Positions 1-17,439 of a stretch of DNA of 64,000 nt are shown here, piece after piece (positions within the stretch are counted from its first letter, which is position 1; each line of letters starts with the position of its first letter). Origin of the DNA: Vigna angularis (Eukaryota; Streptophyta; Magnoliopsida; Fabales; Fabaceae); the NCBI RefSeq assembly GCF_016808095.1, contig NC_068976.1, forward strand, positions 8,279,001 to 8,343,000, written 5' to 3'. The position numbers and the translations under genes are program-made. The notes below the pieces were generated by a model. The model ran no database searches. It worked only from the letters and a program-made list of their open reading frames with translations, and was not told the origin of the DNA.

Positions 1-3518
<3,518 letters not shown>

Positions 3519-5019
3519 ACGAGTTATGTTCTCTGGTGTGAGAACAGTGTTTGTCTGTGATGTGAAAAAAGAGAGTTGAAGAATAAATTTAGCACGTAAT
3601 TCTGTTCTTGAATCTGTGCTATGTGAGTGTGTAAAGTAGTAATTGGAGGTGATGACTTTCTTGGTCATCTTCCTGCCTCTGTTACTTCTTATGCGAATGG
3701 TGTGTCGTGTAACTTTGTTCTGTTTTCTATTATATATTTATATCTATATTTTCACTCTTCTTTTATTTATCCTATACCTCACTACATTTATCCATTGCAT
3801 AAAACAAATAACTAACAAATTGAAGATATGACATTTTAATTGAGCCATCACTTTGTCGTGCTCTGGATAGATGTCAAGCATGTATTCTTTATTATATTCT
3901 GTGTTAATAATTTTCACACTAAAAGGTTATTGGGATTTTTAGATTAATTTATAAATTATGATGAAAAAATCATAAGAAAATTGTCAGGCTCAAGTAAAAA
4001 TGATTACTCAGTGAGTTTTGAGGACTCCTGCGAGAAGAGCGACCCAATTACATAACTAAAGTCTACATGAGGCTTTCACTTCCTGCATTCCCACGGTTTT
4101 TCTGTGTATACTTCCATCAAATTTTCAAAATAACCATTTTAATTTGTGTATATATATATTTTGAAAATATTTAAGAATTTTCGGAATAAGATTTCAGAAA
4201 CAAAATTTCCGGAACAGAAATTTTGGAATTCAATTCTCGGAACAGAAGTTCCAAAACGAATAATATGTATTCCAAAATTAGTTTTACGCAATGGAATTTT
4301 TGGAATACATATAATACATTTGGGAATAAATTTTTCAGAACACTCCTACATGAAGTAAGTTTCTCTTCGCACCTCCAACCATTTCTTTTTACATCTTCAA
4401 TATCCAAATATAAATAAATTTAAGAGAAAATAAATAAATTATATTGGTAATCTGTAATCACTGTTTATCAAATTTCCTAATGTCTAACTACAACACATCG
4501 ATTTCGATTTAGATGTTACGTATAAGTAAAAAATCACGTATTGTTTAAGAAAAATACAAATATCATCACAACATAATGAAAATATTAAACTTTATTATGT
4601 CGACATGAAATTTAAATAAAAAGTGTGGAATTAATAAACCATCTCAACATGACTCTAAACGGTGTACTAAAACTCCGCAATATGATTTATTTAAAAGAAA
4701 TATTGTTTGAAAACTCACTTTTAGTATACATTGAGTATTCTTATAAATCTTGGTCTCCCAATTAATCCTGACTAGTCCGAGTTTAACCATTTTTAGATTC
4801 AAGTATTCTAACCACTTTTGGTATCAATCCTAAATAATTGTTTAGAAAGTTTAACTCTCTTCAGCTAAATAATACAATTTTTTTAATTCTCTTCAGAATT
4901 TCCAAACACAATCAGTGTTGGTTTACAAGTGCAAATTTTGATAACTCTTAATGACAGGATTAATATAATACAAAGAAATATGAGAACTTGTGAAGTTCTT
5001 TCTTTTGTTCTATTAACAA
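3519..5019. other. 3' flank of ADH and AT-rich intergenic DNA
   Basis: Begins with the ADH 3' UTR (no clear poly(A) signal chosen). The remainder is AT-rich and contains a short inverted repeat at 4263-4312 set in a stretch built from variants of GGAACAGAA and TTCCAAAA (about 4170-4340). No gene is supported. Confidence 0.5.
4263..4312. repeat. 15-bp perfect inverted repeat
   Basis: Arms at 4263-4277 (ATATGTATTCCAAAA) and 4298-4312 are exact reverse complements around a 20-bp loop. The surrounding 170 bp repeats the same short words in both orientations. It may be the core of a decayed MITE. No target duplication was found. Confidence 0.45.
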
Positions 5020-6650
5020 ACTTAGACATACAAGACAAACAAATATTGGTTGCCCTTGCTTGAGATAATTGGTGTGACATCTACAAGATTGACCTTCTTA
5101 ATAGCTTTTGCATTCTTATTAAGTGAACGACAAAAATAATTTCATTTGAGCTTTGAAAAGGTTGAGAGATTTATTTATGACATATGAGGGTAATTCACAA
5201 GTCATTGTTAGTGACAAAGATTTGACTTTGATCAATGTCATTGCCAATGTATTCCATAAGTCTTATCAATTGATATGTCGTTTTCATATTCTAAAAAATC
5301 TCAAAGCTAAGTGCAAAATGTTAGTTGATTTTTTTGAGACATAGCATGTGGTCATGGAAGCATGGGAAAACGTCATGGATTGTGAATAAGAGTCCATGTT
5401 TGGTGAGTATGTGAATCACCTTTAGTATGCCTGCAATTCATGACCTTTGTTTTTTGAATACGTGAATCATACTTGGATTATTCCATGTAAGTCATACTTT
5501 GTAAAGGCCTGGACAAACAAAGTTATGCATTTATAAAACACAACAACAAATAGGTATGTTTTAATGTTATTTTACTTAGTTGTTTTTGTTAAATATTTTA
5601 TGATATTGTTGACGTCATTTCTATCAAGGTTAAGTCTACTCACTTGAGCCTTAAGGAAGTTTTAGGTAGCGATATGGGAGATCTTTGTTCTTGTTGGGAT
5701 GATATTCATAACGTAATTATCCTCCAATATAATAAGATAACGACATCCTTTAAAAAAGGTATGAATCTTATGACTGAAGCTTTTAAAGGAATCAGATATA
5801 GAATACTTGTTAGGTATGTATCCAAATATGCTTTGGAACTCATTACTGAAGAATTGGAATGAGTATAGCATATAAGATTGGTTAGTGGAAGTTGTGGCTA
5901 CATATTGAGATGGATGTAGGTCTACCCTATGCATGTGAATTAGCACGATATGACCCTAGGGTAATTCTTTTGGTTGAAGTTCATATCATTTGGACTAGAT
6001 TGATTTTTTCAAATATTATATAAAATGAATCTCAGCCAGTTATCTATTGATCGTGAACTTTATATGGTTCAAGAACGATTCAAAGAGGTTGAAATTGAAG
6101 GTAAAGTCAACATCAAGCAAAAGTTACTTGAAATTGTTTATCCTGCAATGACATTTGTGGTACCTCCATTGCATAAAGTTAAGACAAAGGGTGCACAAAA
6201 GAGTAAAGTTCAGCGAACTGAAAGGTCTACAAAGCATGAACTGTCATATTTTAAGCATGTAGACGTCTTGCACTAAAAAAATATTCTTCATCTAGGAAAA
6301 AGCAATTGCAATCTAAGGAAAAATATGTGCAATGAATGATAGTACCCATGATAGAGCAGTTCCATCTTATTTGTCACCCATATATACATTCTCGATGTGT
6401 TGATGTCTTGATTAATGATCATTGTGGGTATAGATGCATTGTTGCATCATTGAGATTGAGGGAAGAGTCATGGTCCCTTATTCGATATGATCTCTATAAA
6501 GAACAGTGGCATGATGAATATGCAACATTAGTGGAAAGCTATGAACAACTTGAAAAACTGAGGAGGTCTTTGCTAGTGGAGTCACAATCAACAGTACACG
6601 TTCCTATATTTCACACTGTATATAGTATTTGTTTCTTTTTTCTTTCATGA
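5020..6650 (+). pseudogene. Decayed Mutator-like (MULE) transposase with OTU-like C-terminal part
   Basis: Translating in shifting frames gives consecutive blocks of a plant MULE transposase. 5029-5136 reads YKTNKYWLPLLEIIGVTSTR. 5138-5343 covers the DDE-domain segment with VIVSDKDLTLIN and CRFHILKNL. 5350-5540 holds a TWIIPCKSYFVKAWTNKVMH-type block. 5640-5860 has the SLKEVLGSDMGDLCSCWDD block and 5890-5965 the CELARYDPR block. 6025-6275 is the PP-K-KTKGAQKSKV linker, and 6336-6600 an OTU-like peptidase segment. Damage: a frameshift near 5137, TGA where Trp is expected at 5147-5149, and several more shifts. In the OTU part the usual D-G-N-C-G-Y-R signature reads N-D-H-C-G-Y-R, so the catalytic Asp is displaced. 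No terminal inverted repeats were found. Family assignment rests on recalled motifs. Confidence 0.75.
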
Positions 6651-6859
6651 CAATTTCTTTCAATCCTTACAAGCTAATGCAAAATAGTAGGTAATTATAC
6701 CAAACATTGGTTATGCAATTGGTAATCGATATAATGTCTTTTTATAAAACCTTTATATAAAACCTTAATTAATCAAAATCCCCTCTTTCCCTCACAAATT
6801 CAATGCAAACATAAACCTCTCACCCATTAAACAACTATTTGTTGCTAAATAGCAAAATC

Positions 6860-7490
6860 AAAGGAAGAATGGTTTATGCTACTATTGTGATGACAAGTAC
6901 AAACCTAGTAACAAATATAAGATACAATTAATGTTGTTTATTGTTGAACCTGGAAATGCAAAGGGACATTTGACCTATTTATTCCAATATGAAACTTAAG
7001 CTTCAAATCGACGCATTTGATCCATTAGATAACATTTAAGCCAAAATTAGTTTTAATGTGTTATTGGGTCATTCGATTCCATGTACATTGCATTTTTTTG
7101 GACCACATCAATTCTTCATTTGTTGTACTTTTAGTTGACAATGGAACATTAGCAATTTCATACAAGATTTAAAAGATGGGTTCTTAGGTATGCAAGTGGT
7201 CCCAATGCAAGGGTTCTTATTGGCAACAATGACGACTCTCTTGGTCATTTGTTTGCAGGTAAGTTTCATTACATCTAGGGATGTCCAAATTCTTAATTGA
7301 CCTGTTTGTTTTACATTGAGAAAAATGGAACTTGTACAGTGGATTACTATTATAAGGCTAATACTAACAAATTATGAACAATTGACAATAAAGTTTTCTA
7401 AGGATTATCAAATGGTGCAATTGAAGGACAAAAATCTCACAAGAAGCTTTCTCGCATTAGTTGGGACGTTTGATGGTCACTAATGGGATT
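6860..7490 (+). pseudogene. Decayed Ty3/gypsy gag-protease fragment
   Basis: 6863-6925 reads RKNGLCYYCDDKYKPSNKYK, a gag zinc knuckle whose last His/Cys ligands are lost. About 7050-7150 is a retroviral-type protease segment with VLLVDNGT, the active-site D-(S/N)-G motif. It continues as the FIQDLKDGFLG and VQWITI..ILTNYEQL blocks usual after it, in broken frames. No LTRs are attached. It lies directly behind the MULE relic, so this is old, layered debris. Confidence 0.6.
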
Positions 7491-8088
7491 GTGCAAATGT
7501 TCCAATTACAACTTGTATCTTTTTTGAATTTTGTATTTTGTCCTCAAATCATACTAAATATTCAAGTTATACCATGTGATGTTTCTCTTATCTATGAAAC
7601 ATATCATTATATTCAGCTTTTTAATTATTAAATTAGATCATATATTAGTTTTTAGTACAAAATTTGTTTGATTTGTCGCTGCCGAAGAGGTAAGTTATTG
7701 CTTCAATCAATTGCTTTAAATTATGTACCTTTTGGTGGCTGCCCTCTTTGAGATGCATGTGTGTGTTAACTTTGTATGTATCTACTGGAATTATGATAGT
7801 TTTGGTATAAATGCCCTTCTTTTTTGTAGTGAACAACATAAAAAAATAAACAATTTATTTTATATTTTCTTTTATGAATATTGATAATTTTGTATATTTT
7901 ATGTATATTTAGTTGTATTTTGAAATATAATACTTTATACATATCTTCTATTAAGTATGTTGTATATTTATATATACTAATATAACTATTATATATAAAT
8001 ATATGTGAAAATTGTCATAGTTATCATGACACATTTTAATTAGATTAGATTTATACATACCAAAATATGAGATATAAAAAGTCAAAGT
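7491..8088. other. AT-rich spacer
   Basis: Strongly AT-rich with TATA-type runs (about 7860-8000). I see no gene or recognisable repeat boundary before the target duplication of the next element. Confidence 0.4.
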
Positions 8089-8093
8089 GTTAT

Positions 8094-8615
8094 TGATAGA
8101 AGCAGCTCCATCAATCACGACAAAGCTCTCCTCGATGCAGAATGACGCAGCGGATTGGGAGAAGTTGATGGATGTCTGGTGCACGGTAGGTGTTCGATGA
8201 ATTGTTTGGTGAAGGTTTGGAAGTGTGTATGTAGTTACTCTAACTCAGGAAGCCTTCCAAGAGGGAAGGAAGCTAGAGGGAAGGAATCTAGAGGATGAGT
8301 GTGCTAAACTGGCACAAAGCATTGAACTCGAAAGAAGTGGCTAGAAATTCAATTCGGCAGCAATTCACTATATCACTCAAGTTGAATTTACAAAGAGGAG
8401 AGTCTCTCTTTTATAGAAGAAGAGATGACTTTGAAGTGTCTCTCTTTTATTTTTGTCCTACAAAACAATGTAAATGTATTTAGTAAAGTAAGCATTCTAA
8501 GACTTAGAAAGAAAAGATCCTTTTGTCTAAAAGTTCTTATTCAACTTCCCTTTCTTAGTCTTAGTGTTAAGTTGATACTTCTTTTGATGGGAACTCCCTA
8601 AAGGGGTTGCCATCA
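8094..8615 (-). repeat. 3' LTR (522 bp) of the Ty3 element
   Basis: On the plus strand it starts TGATAGAAGC and ends GTTGCCATCA, giving TG...CA ends. It aligns to 13090-13845 throughout except for an internal deletion of about 240 bp near 8437 and a local duplication of AGGGAAGGAATCTAG near 8276-8291. Confidence 0.92.
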
Positions 8616-8630
8616 TTCTCTCCCCCTTTT
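8616..8630 (-). promoter_or_regulatory. Polypurine tract of the Ty3 element
   Basis: On the minus strand AAAAGGGGGAGAGAA directly abuts the 3' LTR. This is the expected site for plus-strand priming. Confidence 0.85.
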
Positions 8631-8644
8631 AAAACGATTTGTCC

Positions 8645-9520
8645 TCAAATCGGGAAGAAAGAAAGAAGCACAACTTTGGTTGTTGTTTTTCCGCTGGGAT
8701 CAAATGTATATCTACAAAAATTAGGAAAAATTAGTATGATTAAAAGGATGTATGAAAAGATAAGAAGACAAATTGAAGGCCTTTGAACATAAATTGTTTT
8801 AGAAGTAGTTTTGGCCTTTAATTTGTTTGTGCTTTCACTTTGTTTTGAACATTCCCCATGATGAAATGAAGAAACAAAGTGATGTTTTTGTGAAGAAGAG
8901 TCAAGGTATTTACCTGTGAATGAAGAATTTAACAACATGCATACCTTTTTCTTCTCTTGAGAAGGTTGCTTTTCCAACCTATCTACTTCTTTCTTTTCTT
9001 TTTCAATTTTAATTTTTATTTTTATTACATCCTCTTTCACTTGTTCAGGTGTAAGAGGAATCAATGTAATTTTATTGCCTCTATGGAGGAAAGTTATTTT
9101 ATTGGTATAGGCATCATGAGTGGAGCTATGATCATATTGTCATGGCCTACCAAGTAATACATGCCCAGCATCCATTAGAATAACATAACATAAAATTGTT
9201 TCTTCATAGTTGCCAATGGATATTGGTATGTTTACTTGTGTTTTCACTACTATTTCTTCATCCTCTTTTATCCACTGAAGCTTGTAAGGCTTGGGATGAG
9301 GAATAGTAGGTAAGGCCAATTTATCCACCACTCTAGAACTACAACAATTGCAAGAAGAACAACTATCCACAATTAATGAACAAGTGTTTTCAAAAATTTT
9401 GCATTTTGTGCGGAATAGGTTCTCCCTTTGGGATTGTTCTAGTTCTTTAGTTTGACTTCCAAGAAGTCGTCTAACCAATAATAACTCACCTTCACAAGGT
9501 AAGGCTTCTTCCTCAGATAT
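8645..9520 (-). pseudogene. Ty3 protease region and truncated pol start
   Basis: Minus-strand reading gives LVRRLLGSQ, QRENLFRTKCKI, the protease core SLIVDSCSSCN, then PHPKPYKLQWI, VLLGRP, a YDHSSTHDAYTNKITF block and a Lys/Glu-rich tail (IPLTPEQVKEDVIK). The family active-site triad DSG is DSC here, a loss of the conserved glycine. Two frames are needed to join 9140-9478 and 8645-9064. Coding similarity stops before any reverse transcriptase motif, and the sequence then passes to the polypurine tract. The loss of the rest of pol therefore defines this non-autonomous family or copy. Confidence 0.75.
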
Positions 9521-9594
9521 GGAAGTATTTGAGTCGCTAGAAGAATCCTCATCTTCACTCTGATGTTCTAAGAGATAAGTAGACCTTTTGAGAA

Positions 9595-10672
9595 GACATT
9601 CAAAAGATTAATGTCCTCGTTCGCCACACTTAAAACATCCGATCTCTCTACCCTTTTTTTCCTTTGAAGATTCTTTGTGAGAGGTATTTCTTTCTCGCTC
9701 TCTTTGTTTCTCTCTTTCTTTTCCTCTCACTCTCTCTTTCTCTTTTTCTTAAGGTGCGTCATATCTTGTTGGACTACCCTCCCTCTTAGGATCTTTCCTA
9801 TAGATGGAGGTGTTAGGGGAAGTCCTTCTAGTGGAAGCTTTTCTTCTATTTTGCTCTTCCACTCTCACACATAGCTGAACAAAATCATTGAGACCTAGGT
9901 AAGATAACAACTCTACCTTATCACGGATCTCATAGTTAAGGTCGCTTTGAAACCTCGCTATGGTGAATCTTTCTTCTTCTTTAATGTCAGCTCTTAACAT
10001 GAGTAATTCCATCTTCTGTCGATATTCCTCGACACTCAAGTTTCATTGTTGGAGTCGATGGAGCTTGTCCATGATCTCCCTGGCATAGTAGGCTGGGACA
10101 TGTCTTCGATGCAAGGCTGCCTTTAGTTCATTCCAGTACTGTATGGTGTAGTCACCTTGCATCCTTTGTTCTCTAATTACTGATGTCCACCCGTATAGAG
10201 CTGCACCTTGAAAGGTCAAAGTTGCTAAGGTAACTCTCCTCACATCATCAATGTGGTAACACTCAAAAAAAATTTCTACCTTCATCTCCCACTCAAAATA
10301 CTCTTCTACATTATCTCGGCCATAGAAGGGGGAAAGGTCAAGTTTTGGTTCCACATAATGATCTCTATGATTGTGGTGTCTCCTATGTCGTTGTTGATAG
10401 TAGTCATACTGATGACCACTATTTTGATCACTATGATGTGAATGATCACCACGATCATGGTGTTGCCTATGAGAGTTCTCAGCATGATTGGAACCTCTAT
10501 GATTGAGAGTGAGGTTAGTAACCATTTGATGAAGCTCATTTAACTCAGCTTGAGTTCGGGTAAGTTCGGCTTCGGTCCTATTGAGTTGAGCTTGGGTTCT
10601 ATGAAGTTCCTCACTTAAGTGTACATTCTCTGGATCATTACGGATAATACCTTGTACACTAGAGTGACTCAT
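9595..10672 (-). pseudogene. Ty3 gag (nucleocapsid) with two in-frame stops
   Basis: The start at 10672 gives MSHSSVQGIIRNDPENVHL, then a coiled-coil-like heptad segment of repeated TQAELN words, a His-rich stretch (about residues 66-105), and a gag domain with LDLSPFYGRDNVEEYFEWE and GAALYGWTSV. A TGA at 10043-10045 interrupts it, but the same frame continues with SVEEYRQKMELLMLRADI to 9749. After an Arg/Lys/Glu-rich low-complexity part, about 9595-9640 encodes the zinc knuckle CFKCGERGH-stop-SFEC, again with a stop codon inside. Gag normally packages the RNA. This copy cannot make it full length. Confidence 0.8.
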
Positions 10673-13073
10673 ACTTGTGAAGTAGAGAAAAGATTTTCAC
10701 AAGAGTTTGAAAGGCTTGCACAAGTATAGAGTAAAAAACTTTTCAAAGACTGTGTTTAGATTTTTGGTGAATGACTTCTAGAAAGAGTCTAGAGGTAAAA
10801 AAAACCGAATAGTTCCTAGGAAGGAGAGGTGAGTCACAATGGACAGGCTTAAGAACCTTGTCCTTCCTTAGCCAGAGTTTCGCCTGACGTTTCTTATCCT
10901 AGTTTCTAGGTAGAAGTCTTTCAAAAGCTTTGTTGAATGCAAGTATGATATGCGCTTAGAAACCAAACGAAGGTTTATCTATATGAACGTGTACCTAGAT
11001 ATCACGGAGACAAAAAACAAAAATTAAACAGTCAAGCAAAATTAAAGAGAGAATGCAAAAATGAAGAGGAAGAATGAGACACGGCCCTAAGTGAAAGTGC
11101 AATTGACACTTGGAGCCACTTGACAAACTTTCACACTGAGATGTGGAGACTAGACTATTACAATGTTTAATGATGGACTTGGAATTGCTAGCAAAGCATT
11201 TTCCCAAGCCACTTAACTTTCAAGTGAAAAGAAGAAGAAAAATTTAAACACAAAGTTTCATGATATAACACAAAATTACAAGTAAAAGTGTTTAGAAAAG
11301 TAGCAAAGCCAAGTGTGGCTGCTGTGTCACTATGTGCTGGTCCAAAAGATGACCAAAAGGTGGTGTGGCTACTGAATTTTGCTGTTGATTGCGCAAGGCA
11401 AAGTAGCCCTTAGAGTTGAATGCTTGTATCCCTTTTAACACCTCATCCACTTCCTAAGATGCTACCCCCTTGGAGCAAGGAATCTGAGGTACAGAAGCTG
11501 CACCAATAGTTCACACAACCATATACCAGCAACAAACAACTAGCACAAAAAATTTGCACTACACCAGATTTTGGATTGAAAACCAACTTGACAGCACAAT
11601 GGAAAGCCAATAAAGGTGAATTCTAATGATTATTGGGCTGGAATAATAGATGGCACGCAAAAGGAATCTAAGAGAGGTCTAGAACAGATCACAAAAGCAA
11701 TAAAAACACAAAAATAATGAGTGAACCGTGTGCAATGAAAATGTTTGATGAAAATTCAAAATTGTTTGATGAAATGCCACAAAGAGATGCAATTTTGGTG
11801 TTTTCTGGTTTTTTATTCTTTCAAACTGGATTGCAGGGGTTATTTGCTTTTTATGATTGATTTACAATTGTATAAGCATTTAAAGGTATGAGGAAACAGA
11901 ATCCCAGTTCTTGCTAATCCAGAAATGCAAATCAAAATATTGACAAAGTCAAACAGCAAAGAAATGCATACTGCACCAGCAAAATGTGGCTGGAAAATGG
12001 AAACAACAATGGCCAAAATGAATGGTATTGTGTTTAAAGCTCAACTGAGACTTCGAACAAGTTTATATTATGAAATGGAATGTGTGCAATCACTTAGGCA
12101 GCAAAGAAAGTAACCACATCAGAAATTCACTGGTTCACTTCCCAAAATTTAACAAAATGTGATGGTTTCAAATGTGAAGTTGCACAAAAGCTAGAAATTG
12201 ACCAATTAAACAGTGCACACAAGTTTGAAATGGCCAATTAATTATACTTGCACAAACGTTCAAACAGTACAGAAGCACACTGATTCTCAAAATCACCTTG
12301 TAAGTTGCCAAATATTCAGTAAAAATGGCCAAACAGCACCAACAATTAAAAATGTAACAGAGTCAATGCTGGATACATCAATAAACATGTAAGAAAGGTC
12401 CTAAACAACTAGATTCTAACTGGAAAATGTAAGCTAGAAGATGTTAAATGGCCTAAAACACATCAAGTGAAAATAGCATGGTGCAAAAGTTGAACAACAG
12501 TAACACTGACTGGAAATCAGATTTTCATGAACTCAAACTATGATTTTACAAATCTGTACTCATCATGAGTTAATAGCTTTCAAAACATGTTTAAAATCAT
12601 CAAACATACTTGTGCCAAGCGTTAGAGTCATAAAATCTGGACACACATAATGTATAGAATATTAAACCAAAAAATGAAGTTTTCTGCAGAATTTGCAACT
12701 GGAAAACAATGTGCACTGCTTTTAGCTCAAATGATCAAAGCAAAAGCACTGGACGCAATCATAAACGAAAAAAAATTCAAGGCTGAACAGAATCAAACAC
12801 TTGACAGAGTTAAAAACTACAACACATTGCACATGACTGAAAACAAAACTGAAAATCACGAAACAAGATGGATTGAACTCAAATAATGGATTTGCACCGA
12901 TTAAAATGAGCAACAATGACTATGAACATTGGAAACACAAGAACACTGATCACAAACACGAATTGAAGCCAAGAAAAAATCAAAAACAGAAACGCTTTGA
13001 ACAGCACAACACGGAAGTGAAAAAAATTGAAGGTAAGAGCAACTTAGCTCTTGTAGACACGCGTGGACGACCA
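10673..13073 (-). other. Long untranslated leader of the Ty3 element
   Basis: About 2.4 kb between the primer binding site and gag. It is unusually A-rich on the plus strand, with only short open frames and no protein similarity that I recognise. Leaders are normally a few hundred bases, so this region may hold an acquired sequence or the packaging region of a non-autonomous family. Confidence 0.5.
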
Positions 13074-13087
13074 GGCTCTTGATGCCA
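13074..13087 (-). promoter_or_regulatory. Primer binding site (initiator-Met tRNA type)
   Basis: On the minus strand TGGCATCAAGAGCC starts two bases inside the 5' LTR. It matches the usual TGGTATCAGAGCC except for one substitution and one inserted A. Confidence 0.8.
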
Positions 13088-13089
13088 AA

Positions 13090-13845
13090 TGATAGAAGCA
13101 ACTCCACCAATCACGGCAAAGCTCTTCTCGATGCAGAATGACGCAATGGATTAAGAGAAGTTGATGGATGTTCTGGTGCACGGTAGGTGTTCGATAAATT
13201 GTTTGGTGAAGGTTTGGAAGTGTGTATGTAGTTACTCTAACTCAGGAAGCCTTCCAAGAGGGAAGGAAGCTAGAGGATGAGTGTGCTAAACTCGCACAAA
13301 GCATTGAATTCGAGAGAAGTGGATGGAAATTCAATTCGGCAACAATTCACTATATCACTCAAGTTGAATTTACAAAGAGGAGAGTCTCTCTTTTATAGAA
13401 GAAGAGATGCCTTTGAAGTGTCTAACAAGCTACGAAAATGGCAAGAAACATGTGCTGGAAATGTTATCAAGCATGAGTTGCACGTTCTATACAAGAAAGA
13501 CATTAAAAATGTGCTTTAAAAATTGGACGTTAGGGATTGTTTGGTTGGCTGCATGCTGTAATCTGGAAGCATATCAGCTTTGCTTTTCCAATCCAAAAAG
13601 CACTTCCTTTCTTCCTTTCTTTGCTTTCCTTAGCTCACCAAGCTTCTTTGGCTGATTGGCTATGGTTTCCAAGCCTTATTTTTGTCCTACAAAACAATGT
13701 AAATGTATTTAGTAAAGTAAACATTCTAAGACTTAGAAAGAAAAAATCATTTTGTCTAAAAGTCCTTATTCAACTTCCCTTTCTTAATCTTAGTGTTAAG
13801 TTGATACTTTTTTTTTATGGGAAGTCCCTAAAGGAGTTGCCATCA
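13090..13845 (-). repeat. 5' LTR (756 bp) of the Ty3 element
   Basis: Longer partner of 8094-8615, with the same TGATAGAAGC...GTTGCCATCA ends on the plus strand. It retains the segment of about 240 bp missing from the other LTR. The forward open frames seen here (13277-13911) are LTR sequence, not genes. Confidence 0.92.
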
Positions 13846-13850
13846 GTTAT

Positions 13851-14746
13851 TATATTTTGTACTAGTCTGATTTTTGCCATTATGTTTTTTAACATTTTTC
13901 TGATCACTTAGTTCTTAACACCTCTTTTTAAAAAAAAATTGAGTGCATCAATTAATGTTAATAACATGAAAATTATAAGATAAATTGTAGAATAATTAAA
14001 ATGGAAGAAACTACAAAATAAATGAAAAACAAAAGAAAAATGAGAAATAAAAGACGGAACTGCGACATATTAAAAGTGAGGATAGATGTGAGAGAGAAAA
14101 ATAATATTAATATTTTTAATTATTAATCACAGGACAAAATTAATTTAGTGCTGCTCAGTTTCATATATTTTATTTTATGGAGTTCCCTGAAAATTATTTA
14201 TGGGGGCACGAGATACAACTCAAAATTTAACTCCAAATTTAAAGCACGAAAAGGTGGATCTATACACCGACACTGTCCCCGTGGCCACATAAATATAAAA
14301 ACAATATTTTTATAATTTTTTAAATCGATTGGTGTGGTTGATGATTTTATAGTGTCCATCCATAACACTGAAAACACTAACATTTTTCTAAAAAAATAAA
14401 TAGTAATAATATTATTATTTAAAACTAATATGCCCGTATTAAAAACCATAAGTGGAACATAAAGGTTTTTATCCAAAATTGTATTACTATAATGATTTTA
14501 TTGCATAAAGACATAAACAAATAAAAAGCAAATACATTTTTAATTTATATAAAATTAGTGAATCTGATTTTATTCTCACAGTTTTTTCATTCTCACAAAA
14601 TTTAAAATTGCTGTTATTAATTCTAATAACGTATGTAAATATATATTTTAATTCTCGTAATGTTTTTCTTTTTCATTTTTCAAAATTTCAAATAAATATT
14701 TAATTTCTTAATATTCATTTTAAAATAAATAAATGCGGTATTTTAG
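13851..14746. other. AT-rich spacer
   Basis: AT-rich DNA between the Ty3 element and the solo LTR. I see no gene, LTR border or tandem structure. Confidence 0.4.
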
Positions 14747-14751
14747 AAATG

Positions 14752-17111
<2,360 letters not shown>

Positions 17112-17439
17112 AATGATCTATTTATATTTCAATCAATCAATAAATATATAACTGATATTATATATTATAATAGTGCTTTTTTAAATTAAAATAAATAATT
17201 TTGTTTATCATAATAAAAATGTACTGATACTTACTAAAACATGTCTACCCTTAAAATCAAAGTAACAAATTAAGAGTACACAAAAATTCAAATTCATATT
17301 ATTTAAACTTTATTTAAATGAAGTTATCTATATCTATATTCTTATTTTTTAGATTTTAATTTCATTCTATTTAATTAAGTTATTAGACTATATCAAAGTA
17401 AAATTAAGTCTGATTCATGCAAGGTAAGATTAGATCAAT

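Larger units (their letters stand above)
8089..13850 (-). mobile_element. Non-autonomous Ty3/gypsy LTR retrotransposon with target duplication GTTAT
   Basis: The element proper is 8094-13845, flanked on both sides by GTTAT (8089-8093 and 13846-13850). It reads on the minus strand: 5' LTR 13090-13845, tRNA-iMet-like primer site 13074-13087, a leader of about 2.4 kb, gag (10672 to about 9600), a short protease region, polypurine tract 8616-8630, 3' LTR 8094-8615. Reverse transcriptase, RNase H and integrase are absent, so it would need another element's enzymes. The 3' LTR has lost about 240 bp of the 5' LTR (13425-13680 region) and gained a duplication of about 15 bp. Confidence 0.92.

Noticed and set aside
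4263..4312. MicroRNA precursor
   Set aside because: The hairpin is too short and lies in repeat-like DNA. No evidence of a processed product.
13277..13911. Forward open frames of 80-124 codons
   Set aside because: Lie within the 5' LTR of the Ty3 element and partly recur in the other LTR.
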